Notes: a model not told the origin generated them from the sequence alone. 64,000 nt of DNA from Anoplopoma fimbria (GCF_027596085.1 NC_072451.1:718479-782478), one strand, 5' to 3'; shown: positions 10,964-46,288, counted from the first letter of the stretch. A program made the numbers and translations.

Positions 10964-11509
10964 GCGTTGTTCTGGACGTTCACTGGGACTCTTCCACCAT
11001 ATTTTACATTTTTAGACACAAAGACGTTTCACAAGACAGAAGTGAAGGAGAATACTCGCTCTGTCCCACTGATGGAAAATATTATAATTCATATTCGTCT
11101 GATTTAGATTCAGTCTGAACACGATAACACATCAAGAAGAACAGATTCTCTTCATTTAGGACTGTAAAAGTCTTCACAAAGAGAAGCTTGGAGTCAAAGT
11201 GAAGAACTGAAATGAGCTGAAGGGAAAAGTTCAACGTTTGGAATATTGTTTTTCATATAAAACAACAATATAAAAGTCAGTGTGAAAACAAATGAATTCA
11301 TTAATAAAATGAGGAATATGCTGCATATGTAAATAAATAACGTGTGTTAAACCCTAACCCTCAGTCCTTATGCTAAGCTAAGCTAATCACATCCTGAAAC
11401 ATCTGAACTCTCAGAGAGATAGAGAAGAAGAAGATTTCCCCCAGAAAACATCTTCATCTGCAGACGTATTCATTTTGTATTTATTTATGTCATATATAAT
11501 ATATAAAAT

Positions 11510-11740
11510 GATATATATATAAGATTGTAATACCACAGTGAAGAAAGTCCTGCATTCAAGTAAAAGTACTATCAAAATATACTTTGACGTACCACAGCTG
11601 GTAAAACTTTATATGCTGACGGGTATTTTAACTAATATTTTGTAAAGTAACTAAAGCTGTCACGTAAATGTAGAGCAGTAAAAAGTACAATATTTACTTT
11701 TGAGATTAAGTAGAGGAGAAGTAGAAAGTAGAAGACAACT
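11510..11740 (+). repeat. dispersed repeat family C (fragment)
   Basis: AT-rich sequence with AATACCACAGTGAAG, AAAGTCCTGCATTCAAGTAA and AAAAGTACAATATTTACTTT. Related pieces recur at 12360-12850, 22150-22720, 33820-34110 and 38905-39000, so it is a mobile-element-derived family. Confidence 0.65.
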
Positions 11741-11950
11741 CCTCTGATTCTGTGTTTGTGTGTTTTTGGACATGAGCTATCTGATTGGTTGAAATAACGG
11801 ACTCCTCTAACGATGTAACGATGTAACGACGTCCGTGTCAGACGTGATTCCTGTCGTTGACTCAAACGTTAATCACAGCCTGAAGCTCTGAGGATTGTTT
11901 CCATCTGTAAACTGTTACCTGAGGCTGCAGGTGAGACAGAGACACACCCT

Positions 11951-11951
<1 letters not shown>

Positions 11952-12021
<70 letters not shown>
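11952..12021 (+). repeat. (CA)n microsatellite
   Basis: About 35 CA units in the lamc2-dhx9 intergenic region. Confidence 0.98.
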
Positions 12022-12024
<3 letters not shown>

Positions 12025-12199
12025 CTATGAGCCATCACACACACCCTGACAGGACCTGGTTACACACACAAACACTTTCCTCACTGCAGATCTGCACAAA
12101 ACACAAAATACACTGCTGCAGGCCTTATTACCCCGTCTCACACACACACACACAGACACGCCTGGTTTGTTCCTGTTGCCGTGTCAACGCCACACCCTG

Positions 12200-12200
<1 letters not shown>

Positions 12201-12271
<71 letters not shown>
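12201..12271 (+). repeat. (CA)n microsatellite
   Basis: About 35 CA units, 180 bp after the previous array. Confidence 0.98.
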
Positions 12272-12275
<4 letters not shown>

Positions 12276-12359
12276 CACAATATCAATACCTGGCTGCATT
12301 TCTCAACTCTGACTTCACTTTTCAGCTACGCTAGCTGTCGTTAGCGAGTACTTGTACTA

Positions 12360-12850
12360 CATATGTTGTACTTTTTACTCCACTAACACTAGACTGAATC
12401 TATCTGACTCTTATAGACGGAGGATGAAGAAGTACTTAGATCTTGTACTTAAGTACTTAAGACTACGTAATACCACGAATTAGAAAATAATCCGTAAGAA
12501 GTTAAAGTACTACATTTGAAATCTGACTCACGAACAAAAGTATCAGCTTTAAGATATACTAAAAGTACACTTAAAGTACTCATGATGCAAAATACTTTTA
12601 GATTTTATACTTTTAAATAACTTCATATACTGCTCATAGTTTAATCTATAATAAGACATCATCATTTATGAATTTATTAATAATCTGAAGCTGTAAAGTA
12701 AATAATATTGTCAGATAAATGTGCAGAAGAAGAAGAAAGTATCAGAACAAATACTCAAGTAAAGTTCAAGTACCTCTAAATTGTACTTTCGTGGGGTACT
12801 TGTGTAAATGTACTTTACCTGTCTACATCTCTGTACATATATTCATTACT
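12360..12850. repeat. dispersed repeat family C
   Basis: Shares AAGTACTTAGATC, AAAGTACTACATTTG and AATACTTTTAGAT-type strings with 22150-22720 and 33820-34110. Orientation mixed; no coding capacity. Confidence 0.6.
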
Positions 12851-13074
12851 TCATTACACATACTTTTAGTATATTCTGTTCACATTACAGTATATTCATT
12901 TCATTTTCATTTTACATAACAATAAATAACTTTAAACTTGTACTAAAGTGGTTAAGTCGACTAAACTTAACTATGTTTTAAACAAACATGGAGCCACAGA
13001 AAGAGAACGAGTTCACACGGATCTACACGAGAGAATACATGAAAGCATAAAGCAGCAAAAAGGGCTTTGAAGAG

Positions 13075-13313
13075 TGGGAGAAATAATAGCAATAATAATA
13101 ATAATAATAAAGTGGTGATTAAGGGACAAATCCAAAAGATATGACAGAACAAAATAAGGAGTAAAGGAAGATGTCTTTGCTTTGGTTGGGAATGCAGGAT
13201 CTGGTGGATGAAAAATGAACGAGGAGAAATTTGAGAGGAAAATATCAGTAATATACTACAGAAAAGTTATAGAGACAAATTTATTTTTGGGGGTATTTAG
13301 TATCAACAAGACC

Positions 13314-13345
<32 letters not shown>

Positions 13346-13403
13346 GTAGAAGAAGTATAATAATAATAATAATAATAAGTAGTAGAAGAAGAAGAAGAAG
13401 ACA

Positions 13404-13441
<38 letters not shown>

Positions 13442-13631
13442 GAAGAAGAAGAAGAAGAAGTAGAATAATAATAATAACATAATAATATAATGATATAATA
13501 ATAATAATAAGTAGTAGAAGAAGAAGTATAATGATAATAATAAGTAGGTAGAAGAAGAAGAAGTATAATAATAATAATAATAATATAATAATAATATAAT
13601 AATAATAATAATAAGTAGAAGAAGAAGAAGA

Positions 13632-13667
<36 letters not shown>

Positions 13668-14464
13668 GTAGAAGAAGAAGAAGAAGTAGTAGAAAAAGAA
13701 TAATAATAATAATAATAATAATAATAAGTAGAAGAAGAAGAAGTAGAAAAATAATAAGTAGGTAGAAGAAGAAGAACTATAATAATAATAATAATAATAA
13801 TAAAAATAAGTAATAAAATAATAATAATAATAATATAATAATAAGTAGAAGAAGAAGAAGGAGAAGAAGAAGAATATGATAATAATAATAATAATAAGTA
13901 GTAGAAGAAGTATAATAATAATAATAAGTAGGTAGAAGAAGAAGAAGTATAATAATAATAATAATAATAAGTAGTAGTAGAAGAAGAAGTAGAAAAATAA
14001 TAATAAGTAGGCAGAAGAAGAAGAAGTAAATAATAATAATAATAATATAATAATATAATAATAATAATAAGTAGTAAAATAATATTAATAATAATAAGTA
14101 GTTAAAGAATAATAATAATAATAATATTAATATAATAATAAGTAGAAGAAGAAGAAGGAGAAGAAGAAGAATATAATAATAATAATAAATAGAAGAAGAA
14201 GTATAATAATCTAATGATATAATAATGTAATAATAAAATAAAAAATAAAAATAAAAATAAAAATAAAAATAAAAATAAAAATAAAAACTTCTCGGAACAA
14301 ATGGACCAAACGATGATAGTGAGCAGTATGTTGTCTTTAACGTGACGTCACTGCACCGTTACTGTGTCAGCCACAGTGACGGTGCAGTGACGCTACTTTA
14401 TGATGTTCTGGGGGCCCGGATGTATACAACAATTTCACATGTACAATTTTATGAAGTAGTAGAA

Positions 14465-14532
<68 letters not shown>

Positions 14533-14540
14533 GAAGAATA

Positions 14541-14599
<59 letters not shown>

Positions 14600-14707
14600 T
14601 TAAAAGAAGAAGAATAATATAATAATAATAATAAGTCGGAGTAGAAGAAGTATAATAATAATAATAATATAATAATAATAATAAATAAATAGAAGAAGAA
14701 GAAGAAG

Positions 14708-14742
<35 letters not shown>

Positions 14743-15112
14743 TAATAATAATATAATAATAATGAGTAGAAGAAGGAGAAGAAGAATATAATAATAATAA
14801 TAATAATAATAAGGAGAAGAAGAAGAAGAGTAGTAGAAGAAGAAGAAGAAGAAGAAGAGTAGAAGAAGAAGAAGAGTAGTAGTAGTAGTAGAAGAAGAAG
14901 AAGAAGTAGTAGTAGTAGTAGTAGAAGAAGAAGAAGAAGAAGAAGAAGAGTAGCAGTAGAAGAAGAAGAAGAAGAAGAAGAAGAGTAGTAGCAGTAGAAG
15001 AAGAAGAAGAAGAAGAAGAAGAGTAGTAGCAGTAGAAGAAGAAGAAGAAGAAGAAGAAGAGTAGTAGCAGTAGAAGAAGAAGAAGAAGAAGAGTAGTAGC
15101 AGTAGAAGGAGG
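13075..15112 (+). repeat. AAT/AAG trinucleotide field
   Basis: Two kilobases of alternating (AAT)n and (AAG)n tracts with TAGTAG spacers. It is interrupted by an AAAAAT run (14234-14287) and about 170 bp of unique sequence (14288-14455). Its long Leu/Phe/Ser/Tyr frames are artefacts. Confidence 0.97.
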
Positions 15113-15439
15113 CATTCATCTGTTCTCCTCCAGTCCAGCAGGTGGCTCCACTGAGTGAATGATCACAACAACAGACTTCATAACATCAGCTGATCTCTGG
15201 AGGAGCCGTTAGCTTCACCACACCGACTGTGAGTCACAACGAGATGTTAACACAACATATGTTTGTTTATCTTCTACTGATGTACCGCAGGGACAGCTAG
15301 CATGAAGCTAACGCTAGCATGAAGCTAACGCTAGCTTAAGCAGCGTGTCGTCACTGAGCAGTGAACCGGTGTGAATGCTATGCTAACGCTAGCTCAAGAC
15401 TGTTCCTCTGTCCTTTGATGTCATGTGTACAGAATGAAC

Positions 15440-16600
15440 AGCATAACAGAGATACAACACATTCAGTGTCCAGGTACCACAACGATTCATGGAAGCCTGC
15501 GAGGCGAGAAAGCAAAAAGGGCTTCAGGGTGGAAGTAAAGCTAAAATGCTTAATGGTACAGGTAATAGTAATAGTAATGTGACTAATAATGATAATGGTG
15601 GTAGCAGTCGGTGTCAGCAGGATGCACGACCACGGTCCAGGTACAGCCACGATTTATGGAAACCTGCAAGGCGAGAAAGCACAAAGACTCCAGGGTAGAA
15701 GCAAGTCAATAAGCGTAATAGTACAGGGAATAATAATAGTAATGTGACTAATAATGATAGTAATGTGACTAATACAGGCCACGGCGGTTGAGTGCATTAC
15801 TTATTATAATAATAATTGAAGTACCAGTGGGTGTCAGCAGGGTCACAGCAGGAGGCACGACCACGGTCCAGGTACCACAACGATTCATGGAAACCTGCGA
15901 GGCGAGAAAGCAAAAAGGGCTTCAGGGTAGAAGCAAAGTCAATAAGCGTAATAGTACAGGGAATATAATACTAATGTGACTAGTAATAATAGTGGTGGTA
16001 GCAGTAGTGGTTGTCAGCAGGGCCACAGCAGGAGGCACGACTACGGTCCAGGTACAGCCACGATTCATGGAAACCTGCGAGGCGAGAAAGCAAAAAGGGC
16101 TTCAGGGTGGAAGCAAAGCTAAAATGCTCAATGGTACAGGTAATAGTAATAGTAATGTGACTAATAATGATAATGGTGGTAGCAGTGGTTGTCAGCGGGG
16201 CCGTAGCAGGATGCACGACCACAGTCCAGGTACAGCCACGATTTATGGAAACCTGCGAGGCGAGAAAGCACAAAGACTCCAGGGTAGAAGCAAACTCAAT
16301 AAGCGTAATAGTACAGGGAATAATAATAGTAATGTGACTAATAATGATAGTAATGTGACTAATAATGATAGTAATGTGACTAATACAGGCCACGGCGGTT
16401 GAGTGCATTACTTATTATAATAATAATTGAAGTACCAGTGGGTGTCAGCAGGGTCACAGCAGGAGGCACGACCACAGTCCAGGTACAGCCACGATTTATG
16501 GAAACCTGCGAGGTGAGAAAGCAAAAAGGGCTTCAGGGTGGAAGCAAAGTTAATATGCGTAATGGTACAGGGAATAGTTTCTCCGAAGTCTGGCAGTAAA
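15440..16600 (+). repeat. six-copy complex tandem repeat
   Basis: Six copies of a block opening CCAGGTAC..CCACGATTTATGG and containing GAAACCTGCGAGGCGAGAAA, near 15471, 15637, 15867, 16048, 16226 and 16480. Units are separated by AATAATAGTAATGTGAC microsatellite-like spacers, so unit length varies between about 167 and 253 bp. It lies 0.9-2 kb upstream of the dhx9 start codon. Confidence 0.85.
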
Positions 16601-17450
16601 TCATGCTTTTTGTTCCTTTTATAGACATTTTCAGGTGACTCAAAACCAAGTAATATATACAGTGTAATGTTCATCTGCAAGCCAAACCTCCATTTGAAAA
16701 GGTTGGGAAATTAAAGCGAGGATGTTTATCTAGCATTACACTTACATTTTACAAACCATCCGTTGTGTCTGACGTTACTATTGAAATAACAAAGCACCGT
16801 ATGTTCTGTCGGTCATCGTTTTTATCCCGAATCCAACGGAAGATTGTATTCATTCATACAAATATAAATTACTCACCATATTGGAGTCAAGTGTGTTCTG
16901 TAGGTTAACAACGCAGAGACTTTGCTGATTTATGGGTGGAGTTTGGTTATGACATTCACTTTTTCAAAACAATATCAGAGTTGGGCAGAAAACAATGCTT
17001 TTTGCCCCTTTCGTGGTAGCACTTTTCAGGGAATGCAAAAACCAAGTCATGTTTATAGTAAATGCTAAGCTTCATTGTTAGCTAACACTTGCTAAACGTC
17101 CATCACTGGTCACATTTTAATCGGACAAGCTTAAGTTTTATTTAAAAAGTTTGCCAGCAGGTCATTGGTTCACGTCGTTAAAAAACAGACGTGGCTTTCA
17201 CCTTTTCTCTTTCGTACAATGCTTCTCGCCATGGATGCAATTATCCAGTGCAATAAGTGGGGGAAAAAGTAATTTTATATAGTGTATATATGCAAAAAAT
17301 ATAATTATTATTATTATTAATAAATTATTATTATTAATAAATAATAAAATTCAATCACTGTCCTCCTCACTTCTTTTACTTTTGAGCTGCGGTAACAATT
17401 GTATTTTCCTTGTTCCCAAGTTCTTATTTTTGTCCTTTTTCATCTCTCAG
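16600..17450. other. probable dhx9 upstream/5' intron region
   Basis: Non-repetitive sequence ending in a strong acceptor (CATCTCTCAG at 17441-17450). A noncoding first exon and the promoter are expected upstream but I cannot place them; I see no CpG-rich peak. Confidence 0.4.
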
Positions 17451-17499
17451 ATTAAAGGCTCTACAGAGGAGGACCCCCCCCCCCCCCTGTCAGGCCAAC
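17451..17499 (+). other. dhx9: dhx9 5' UTR portion of the first coding exon
   Basis: Follows a good splice acceptor, so the ATG probably lies in exon 2, as in mammalian DHX9. Contains a C14 run at 17474-17487, 12 nt before the start codon. Confidence 0.6.
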
Positions 17500-40246
<22,747 letters not shown>

Positions 40247-40423
40247 CATGAAGGAAATGGGAGGGAGGTTATAGAGCTGGTCTAGGATACAGAGGAGGAG
40301 GTTATAGAGGAGGTGGAGGAGGAGAAGAAGGATACAGAGGAGGTCAGCGCCTCCTTTCATCGTCACTGATCTCCACAAACTAAAAGAATCATCAGATCTG
40401 GATTTCTTCTCACGTTCAGTGAC

Positions 40424-40424
<1 letters not shown>

Positions 40425-40477
<53 letters not shown>
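40425..40477 (+). repeat. (TTG)n repeat in dhx9 3' UTR
   Basis: About 17 uninterrupted GTT units in the predicted dhx9 mRNA. Confidence 0.9.
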
Positions 40478-40478
<1 letters not shown>

Positions 40479-40549
40479 GATCATGTCAGTGATGATGATG
40501 AAGATGATGTTTGAGATGAAGCATGTTATCTTTTAGTATTTTTGTCACC

Positions 40550-40555
40550 AATAAA
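40550..40555 (+). terminator. dhx9: polyadenylation signal of dhx9
   Basis: AATAAA about 300 nt after the stop codon, the only canonical hexamer in the likely 3' UTR. Cleavage would fall near 40570. Confidence 0.7.
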
Positions 40556-40747
40556 CCCTTCAGACCTGAGTACTGTCTACTGTCTACTGTCTACTCCTTT
40601 AACTACACCTGTAGACTTCTACTGATTCACATGTTGATGACATCATCTCATTAACGAGCTCGTCTACTTCCTCCTCATGTGACCTCTGACCTCATCAGAG
40701 GGTCGATGATCTCATCAGAGCTGAACTGTGTGTGGTTGATGAACAAG

Positions 40748-40870
40748 GTTAGATAAGATAAGATAATCCTTTATTAGTACGCAGCGGGGACATGTGCAGG
40801 CTCACAGCAGTTAAAGTGCACACAAGAGACATAGTAGAAGAAGACAAGATAAAAATGAAATAAAAAAAAC
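40748..40870 (+). repeat. dispersed repeat fragment (LINE-tail-like)
   Basis: AGATAAGATAATCCTTTATT followed by AGCGGGGACATGTGCAG resembles a 3' fragment common in teleost genomes. Identity by memory only. Confidence 0.45.
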
Positions 40871-41354
40871 AAACGTCTTTATCCGCTCTAATGTTTCACT
40901 TCAGGTCCAAAGGTCCACAACAAAAACACCTTCATCTGTCCTTTACTTTGAAAAACCAAACCCCCTAAAGACGTTTTAACTTGAAAAGCCCTGAATAACC
41001 CAACTGATTCTACATCAGTGGTTCATGAATGTGAAATAACCGACTCAGTAATGATGAAATGAAGGTGTTAATAAAGTTCTTCATCAGGAGTTCAGATCAG
41101 TTTGAGTTTTTATTTATTTATTTATAGGAAAACACAAATTAGACCTAAAAGATAAATGTGTGTTTTCTCATCTTTATCTCTCACTGCTGTCAACATGCTG
41201 AATGTATGGAATCCCGCTGCTGCCAAATAAATTAAATAAACATGGAAAGTGAGGAATGATAAAAATAATATTATTTATTCAGATGTATCTCAGTTATAAC
41301 TTGTTTTCAGATCTTAACGGTTTGATTTTAAGAGTTCGACTTAAAGAATCTCTT

Positions 41355-41762
41355 CTTGTTTGTTGACGTTATGAAGCCTCAAGTTCGACAATCTGACCGT
41401 CGCCATGTTGGTTTTTTTGCAACCAGTGAACAGGAAGTGACCATATATGGACTGAGAAGGAGTGAGGTAGAGACGCCATATACGTCTCTGGTGTCGACCT
41501 GTCAATCAGTGTGTAGCCCCGCCCTAAAGCATCCCCTGCTTTATGGTCTGTTTGACTCTAAATGGAGCATCATTTACTAAATGAACATCATGCTGTATTG
41601 AAGAAGACTTGAAACTAGAGATTGAGACCATAAACTCATGTTTACAATGTTTACTGAGGGAATAAATCAAGAGAGAAGTAGAGTCATTTTCTCATAGACT
41701 TCTATACAACCAGAGGAGTCGCCCCCTGGTGGACAGGAGAGAGAATGCAGCTTTAACAGGTT
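41355..41762 (-). repeat. dispersed repeat family A, copy 2
   Basis: Reverse-orientation counterpart of 2925-3380; closely matches 60298-60712 in the same orientation. Confidence 0.9.
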
Positions 41763-41899
41763 TGTCTCCGGGGTTAAACTTCTGATCAGGATCCTTCTGG
41801 ACGCTTCAGGGTTCATCAGGAAGAACTGGAAAAGGTTGGCTTTGATTATTATGTAATTATGTGTGAGGCTGCAGAATAAATGAATCACTTCTTAAAACC

Positions 41900-42145
41900 T
41901 CTTTTTAATTATTATTATTATTATTACTATTTTTTCATTACTTGCATTCTTATTCTTATTCTTGTTATCATTATTATAATTTATATTATTAATATTACTA
42001 TAACTTATTGCTATTATTATTATTGTTACTATTATTATAACTATTGTATTACTATTATTATTATTATTACTACAATAATTACTATTATAACTATTGTTAT
42101 TATTGCTATTTTTATGATTGTTACTATTATAATTAATTATTTAGA
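41900..42145 (+). repeat. (ATT)n-rich microsatellite
   Basis: Imperfect TTA/ACT trinucleotides downstream of dhx9. Confidence 0.9.
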
Positions 42146-42639
42146 ACAAATAAAATAATTAACTCAAATAATCATCATTATTATAATCATTATAATCACT
42201 TTAATTCGTTTTGTTTTTCTCACCATGAGCTTCCACACTGCCGCTGTGGCTGAACTGGTCCTTTACTGGGTTCTCTCAGTGGTTTACAGGGTGATTAATG
42301 GTTTATTAATGTGACACATTAAATGAGTTATAAAAGGTTCTCCATGAAGCAGCTTCAATTAAAGTCACTTCTTTGGTTTTAATGACTAAATGAATCAGTT
42401 TTAATTATATTAGAGAGTTCAGAGTAGTTTAATGATCATTGATATCTGATTGATCCGCAGTGACAGTGATGATTGTCTTCATTAAACATCAAACACTTCT
42501 GCAGGATTTCTCTGAAGCGTGGTTGTGGGAGTGTCCGGTATGGAGGACGAAAAATGAGTATAAATAAATAAATGTATAAATGTAAGTGAAAAGAAATGTA
42601 GAAATAAATGTAGGATATGTATTTATTTATGTCCTGTTT

Positions 42640-43770
42640 GATTATTAAATTTTATTTATTTATCTATAGATTAATGTATTCATTTCCATATTTATTTTAG
42701 CATTTACTTTTATTTATTTATTTCAGTATTTATTTAAGCATTTATTTATTTATTCCTGTATTTATTTATACAATTATTTATGCATTTATTTCAGTATTCA
42801 TTTAAGCATGTATTTATTACTGTATTTATTTATACAATTATTTATTATTGTATTTATTCCTGTATTTATTTATGCATTTATTTATTATTGTATTTATTTA
42901 AGCATTTATTTATTTATACTTTTATTCATTTATTTCAGTATTTATTTAAGCATTTATTTATTTAAGCATTTATTTATTTATACAATTATTTATGAATTTA
43001 TTTATTTATACTTTTATTTATTTATTTCAGTAATTATTTAAGCATTTATTCATTACTGTATTGATTTATACAATTATTTATGCATTTATGTATTCCTATA
43101 TTTATTTATGCATTTATTTCAGTATTTATTTAAGCATTTATTTATTGATACTTTTCTTTATTTATTCCTGTATTTATTTATACTTTTCTTTATTTATTTA
43201 TACTTTTCTTTAGTTATTCCTGTATTTATTTATTTTTATTTATTTATTTATGCATTTATTTATTTATACCTTTAGTTATTCCTGTATTTATTTATTTCAG
43301 TATTTATTTATGCATTTATTCCTGTATTTATTTATTTCAGTATTTATTTATTTTATTCATTTATTTATTTCAGTATTTATTTATTTATGCATTTATCTAT
43401 TTTTTCATTCATTTATTCATGCATTTATTTATTTATTTCAGTATTTATTTATTTCAGTATTTATTTATTTATGCATTTATTTATTTCATTTTATTTATTT
43501 ATTTATTTATTTATGCATTTATTTCAGTATTTATTTATTTCAGTATTTATTTATTCATTTATTTCAGTATTTATTCATTAATTTATTTCAGTATTTATTT
43601 ATTTATTTATGCATTTCAGCATTTATTTATGCATTTATTATTTATTTATTAATTTATTCCAGTATTTATTCATTCCTGTATTTATTAATTTATTTCAGTA
43701 TTTATTTATTAATTTATTCCAGTATTTATTCATTCCTGTATTTATTAATTTATTCCAGTATTTATTCATG
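42640..43770 (+). repeat. TTTATTTCAGTATTTATTTA array upstream of lamc1 exon 1
   Basis: About 1.1 kb of units combining TTTATTTATGCA, TTTCAGTA and TATTTAAGCA. The same array, same orientation, lies at 44530-45545 beyond exon 1. Confidence 0.96.
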
Positions 43771-43794
43771 CATTCATCCACTTCTCGTCCTCCA

Positions 43795-43834
43795 CACTGC
43801 GCAGCTCCGTCCTGCGCGGTGGAGCTGCGCAGTG
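43795..43834. promoter_or_regulatory. lamc1: GC-rich inverted repeat with TGCGCA cores in lamc1 promoter
   Basis: Perfect 14-bp arms CACTGCGCAGCTCC / GGAGCTGCGCAGTG around a 12-nt loop that itself holds TGCGCG. TGCGCA is the core of NRF1 sites. Located about 215 bp before the lamc1 ATG. Confidence 0.55.
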
Positions 43835-43875
43835 GAGCGGTGGGTGTAGTCTGGAGTCCCGAGTGAGGAGCTGCA

Positions 43876-43883
43876 TGACGTCA
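43876..43883. promoter_or_regulatory. lamc1: perfect CRE (TGACGTCA) in lamc1 promoter
   Basis: Full palindromic cAMP-response element 166 bp before the lamc1 ATG, followed by a (CT)n tract (43888-43920). Together with the GC-rich hairpin it marks the likely core promoter. Confidence 0.5.
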
Positions 43884-43889
43884 CAAAGA

Positions 43890-43922
<33 letters not shown>

Positions 43923-44048
43923 ACTCTCTGTGTCTCACCCTCTCACTCTCACACACGCACAGCCGCGGACAGCAGCTCGGGCCCCGGACACACAGAGAGA
44001 GAGAAACCCCGCTGGTTGCGTTGTTTTGCTCGGCTGACCGGAGAGAAC

Positions 44049-44430
44049 ATGCGTGGCGAGATGCGGGGCGTCGTGCGGGCTCTGCTGATGGCGTGCGTGG
44101 CGTCGTGCGTGCGCGCCGCCATGGACGAGTGCTGGGACGAGCGGCACCGCGCACAGCGCTGCATGCCCGAGTTCGTGAACGCGGCGTTCAACGTGACCGT
44201 GGCGGCCACCAACACCTGCGGGGCCCCGCCGGAGGAGTACTGCGTGCAGACCGGGGCCACCGGGGTCACCAAGTCCTGCCACCTGTGCGACGCGCGGGAC
44301 GCCACGCACCACCACACGCCCGCGTACCTGACCGACTACAACAACCAGCAGGACACCACCTGGTGGCAGAGCCAGACCATGCTGGCCGGCGTGCAGCACC
44401 CCAGCGCCATCAACCTCACGCTGCACCTGG
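44049..44430 (+). CDS. lamc1: lamc1 coding exon 1 (signal peptide, LN domain start)
   Basis: Residues 1-127. I start at ATG 44049 because it is followed by a proper signal sequence ([16 protein letters not shown]). The frame is open further up, including an ATG at 43875 that overlaps the CRE, but that would bury the signal peptide. Very GC-rich (CpG-island-like) between AT-rich arrays. Donor GTAAGA. Confidence 0.95.
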
Positions 44431-46090
44431 GTAAGAGAGGGAGGGGGGGGAGAGAGAGAGCACCGCACAGCACCGCACCGCACCGCACATGATATGTTGT
44501 GTTACGACAAAGAACCCGCTCTTTAATTCGGCATTCATTTATTTAAACATTTATTTATTTATGTATTTATTTCAGTATTTATTTATGCATTTATTTATTT
44601 ATGTATTTATTTATGCATTTATTTATGTATTTATTTCAGTATTTATTTATTTCAGTATTTATTTATGTATTTATTTATGCATTTATTTATTTATGTATTT
44701 ATTTATGTATTTATTTATTTATGTATTTATTTATGCATTTATTTATTTCAGTATTTATTTAAGCATTTATTTATTTCAGTATTTATTTAAGCATTTATTT
44801 ATTTCAGTATTTATTTATTTCAGTATTTATTTATTTATTTAAGTATTTATTTATTTCAGTATTTATTTATATTTATTTCAGTATTTATTTATGCATTTAT
44901 TTATTTATGTATTTATTTATGCATTTATTTATGTATTTATTTATGTATTTATTTATTTCAGTATTTATTTATGTATTTATTTATGCATTCATTTATTTAT
45001 GTATTTATTTATGTATTTATTTCAGTATTTATTTATGTATTTATTTATGCATTTATTTATTTCAGTATTTATTTAAGCATTTATTTATTTCAGTATTTAT
45101 TTAAGCATTTATTTATTTCAGTATTTATTTATTTCAGTATTTATGTATTTATTTAAGTATTTATTTATTTCAGTATTTATTTCAGTATTTATTTCAGTAT
45201 TTATTTATGCATTTATTTATTTATGTATTTATTTAAGCATTTATTTATTTCAGTATTTATTTATTTCAGTATTTATGTATTTATTTAAGCATTTATTTAT
45301 TTCAGTATTTATTTCAGTATTTATTTCAGTATTTATTTATGCATTTATTTATTTCAGTATTTATTTAAGCATTTATTTATTTCAGTATTTATTTATGCAT
45401 TTATTTATTTATTTCAGTATTTATTTCTTTAAGCATTTATTTATTTCAGCATTTATTTAACCATTTATTTAACCATTTATTTATTTCAGTATGTCAGTGT
45501 GAGTGTTAAGCATTTATTTATTTCAGTATTTATTTATTTAAATTCGGCTCACTTTAAATATATTAAAATCAAGCTTTATTTCTTTACTTCCAACTTCTCC
45601 ACCCAGCTTTATTCTCACTTCTTACATTGTAAGAATGAGTTGTTGGAGAAGTCTTTCAAACTACTGTGTGGTGAAGAAGCTGTGTGCCGAATGAAAGACA
45701 ACATCGCAGTAATTCATAACACGGTATTAAAATGTGACGTATGATGTCAGAACGGTTACATTCCGGAGGGGAAACCTTAAACTGGTGAAGTTCTCTACGG
45801 AGTTTGGTGTCCCTTTTTTCTGGAGGGGTCATAAAAAGTTACTTAACTCTGACGGAGAAAAGGTGCATAGCTGAACCTTTGCTTTCTTTCTTTTTTTCTT
45901 CTTTCTTCTCTCACATGAAGTAAAAGCTGAAAACAGCTGACAGAAGTTAAAGAGGCCAGTTTGGATCATTTGTTGTAAAGTTTGAACTGGAAACCAGTGA
46001 CTTCCACACTGGGAATGAGGGAGTTCTGCTGCCGGCAGTATATCATGGAGGACATAGTTCTCATTGTTGGGGGTGGAGTGAGTGTGTGTA

Positions 46091-46142
<52 letters not shown>

Positions 46143-46173
46143 TGTGTGTGTGTGAGTGTGAGTGTGAGTGTGA

Positions 46174-46234
<61 letters not shown>

Positions 46235-46247
46235 TGTGTGTGTGTGT

Positions 46248-46288
<41 letters not shown>

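Larger units (their letters stand above)
40247..40570 (+). other. dhx9: dhx9 3' UTR
   Basis: Runs from the stop to just after the poly(A) signal. Contains further GGA/TACAGAGG sequence resembling out-of-frame RGG coding repeats (40285-40345) and a (TTG)n tract (40425-40477). Confidence 0.7.

Noticed and set aside
14367..15119. Leu/Phe/Ser/Tyr frames of up to 250 codons
   Set aside because: Produced by AAT/AAG trinucleotide repeats.
17410..17499. N-terminal extension of dhx9
   Set aside because: The open frame upstream lacks an ATG and crosses a strong splice acceptor; MADIKNFLYAW is the conserved start.
40571..43790. SHCBP1L or another gene between dhx9 and lamc1
   Set aside because: Only repeats, a family A copy and AT-rich sequence; no exon-like conserved frame seen.
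43863..44048. N-terminal extension of lamc1 using an upstream in-frame ATG
   Set aside because: It would place a CT-repeat-encoded Ser/Leu segment before a well-formed signal peptide; the ATG overlaps a promoter motif.
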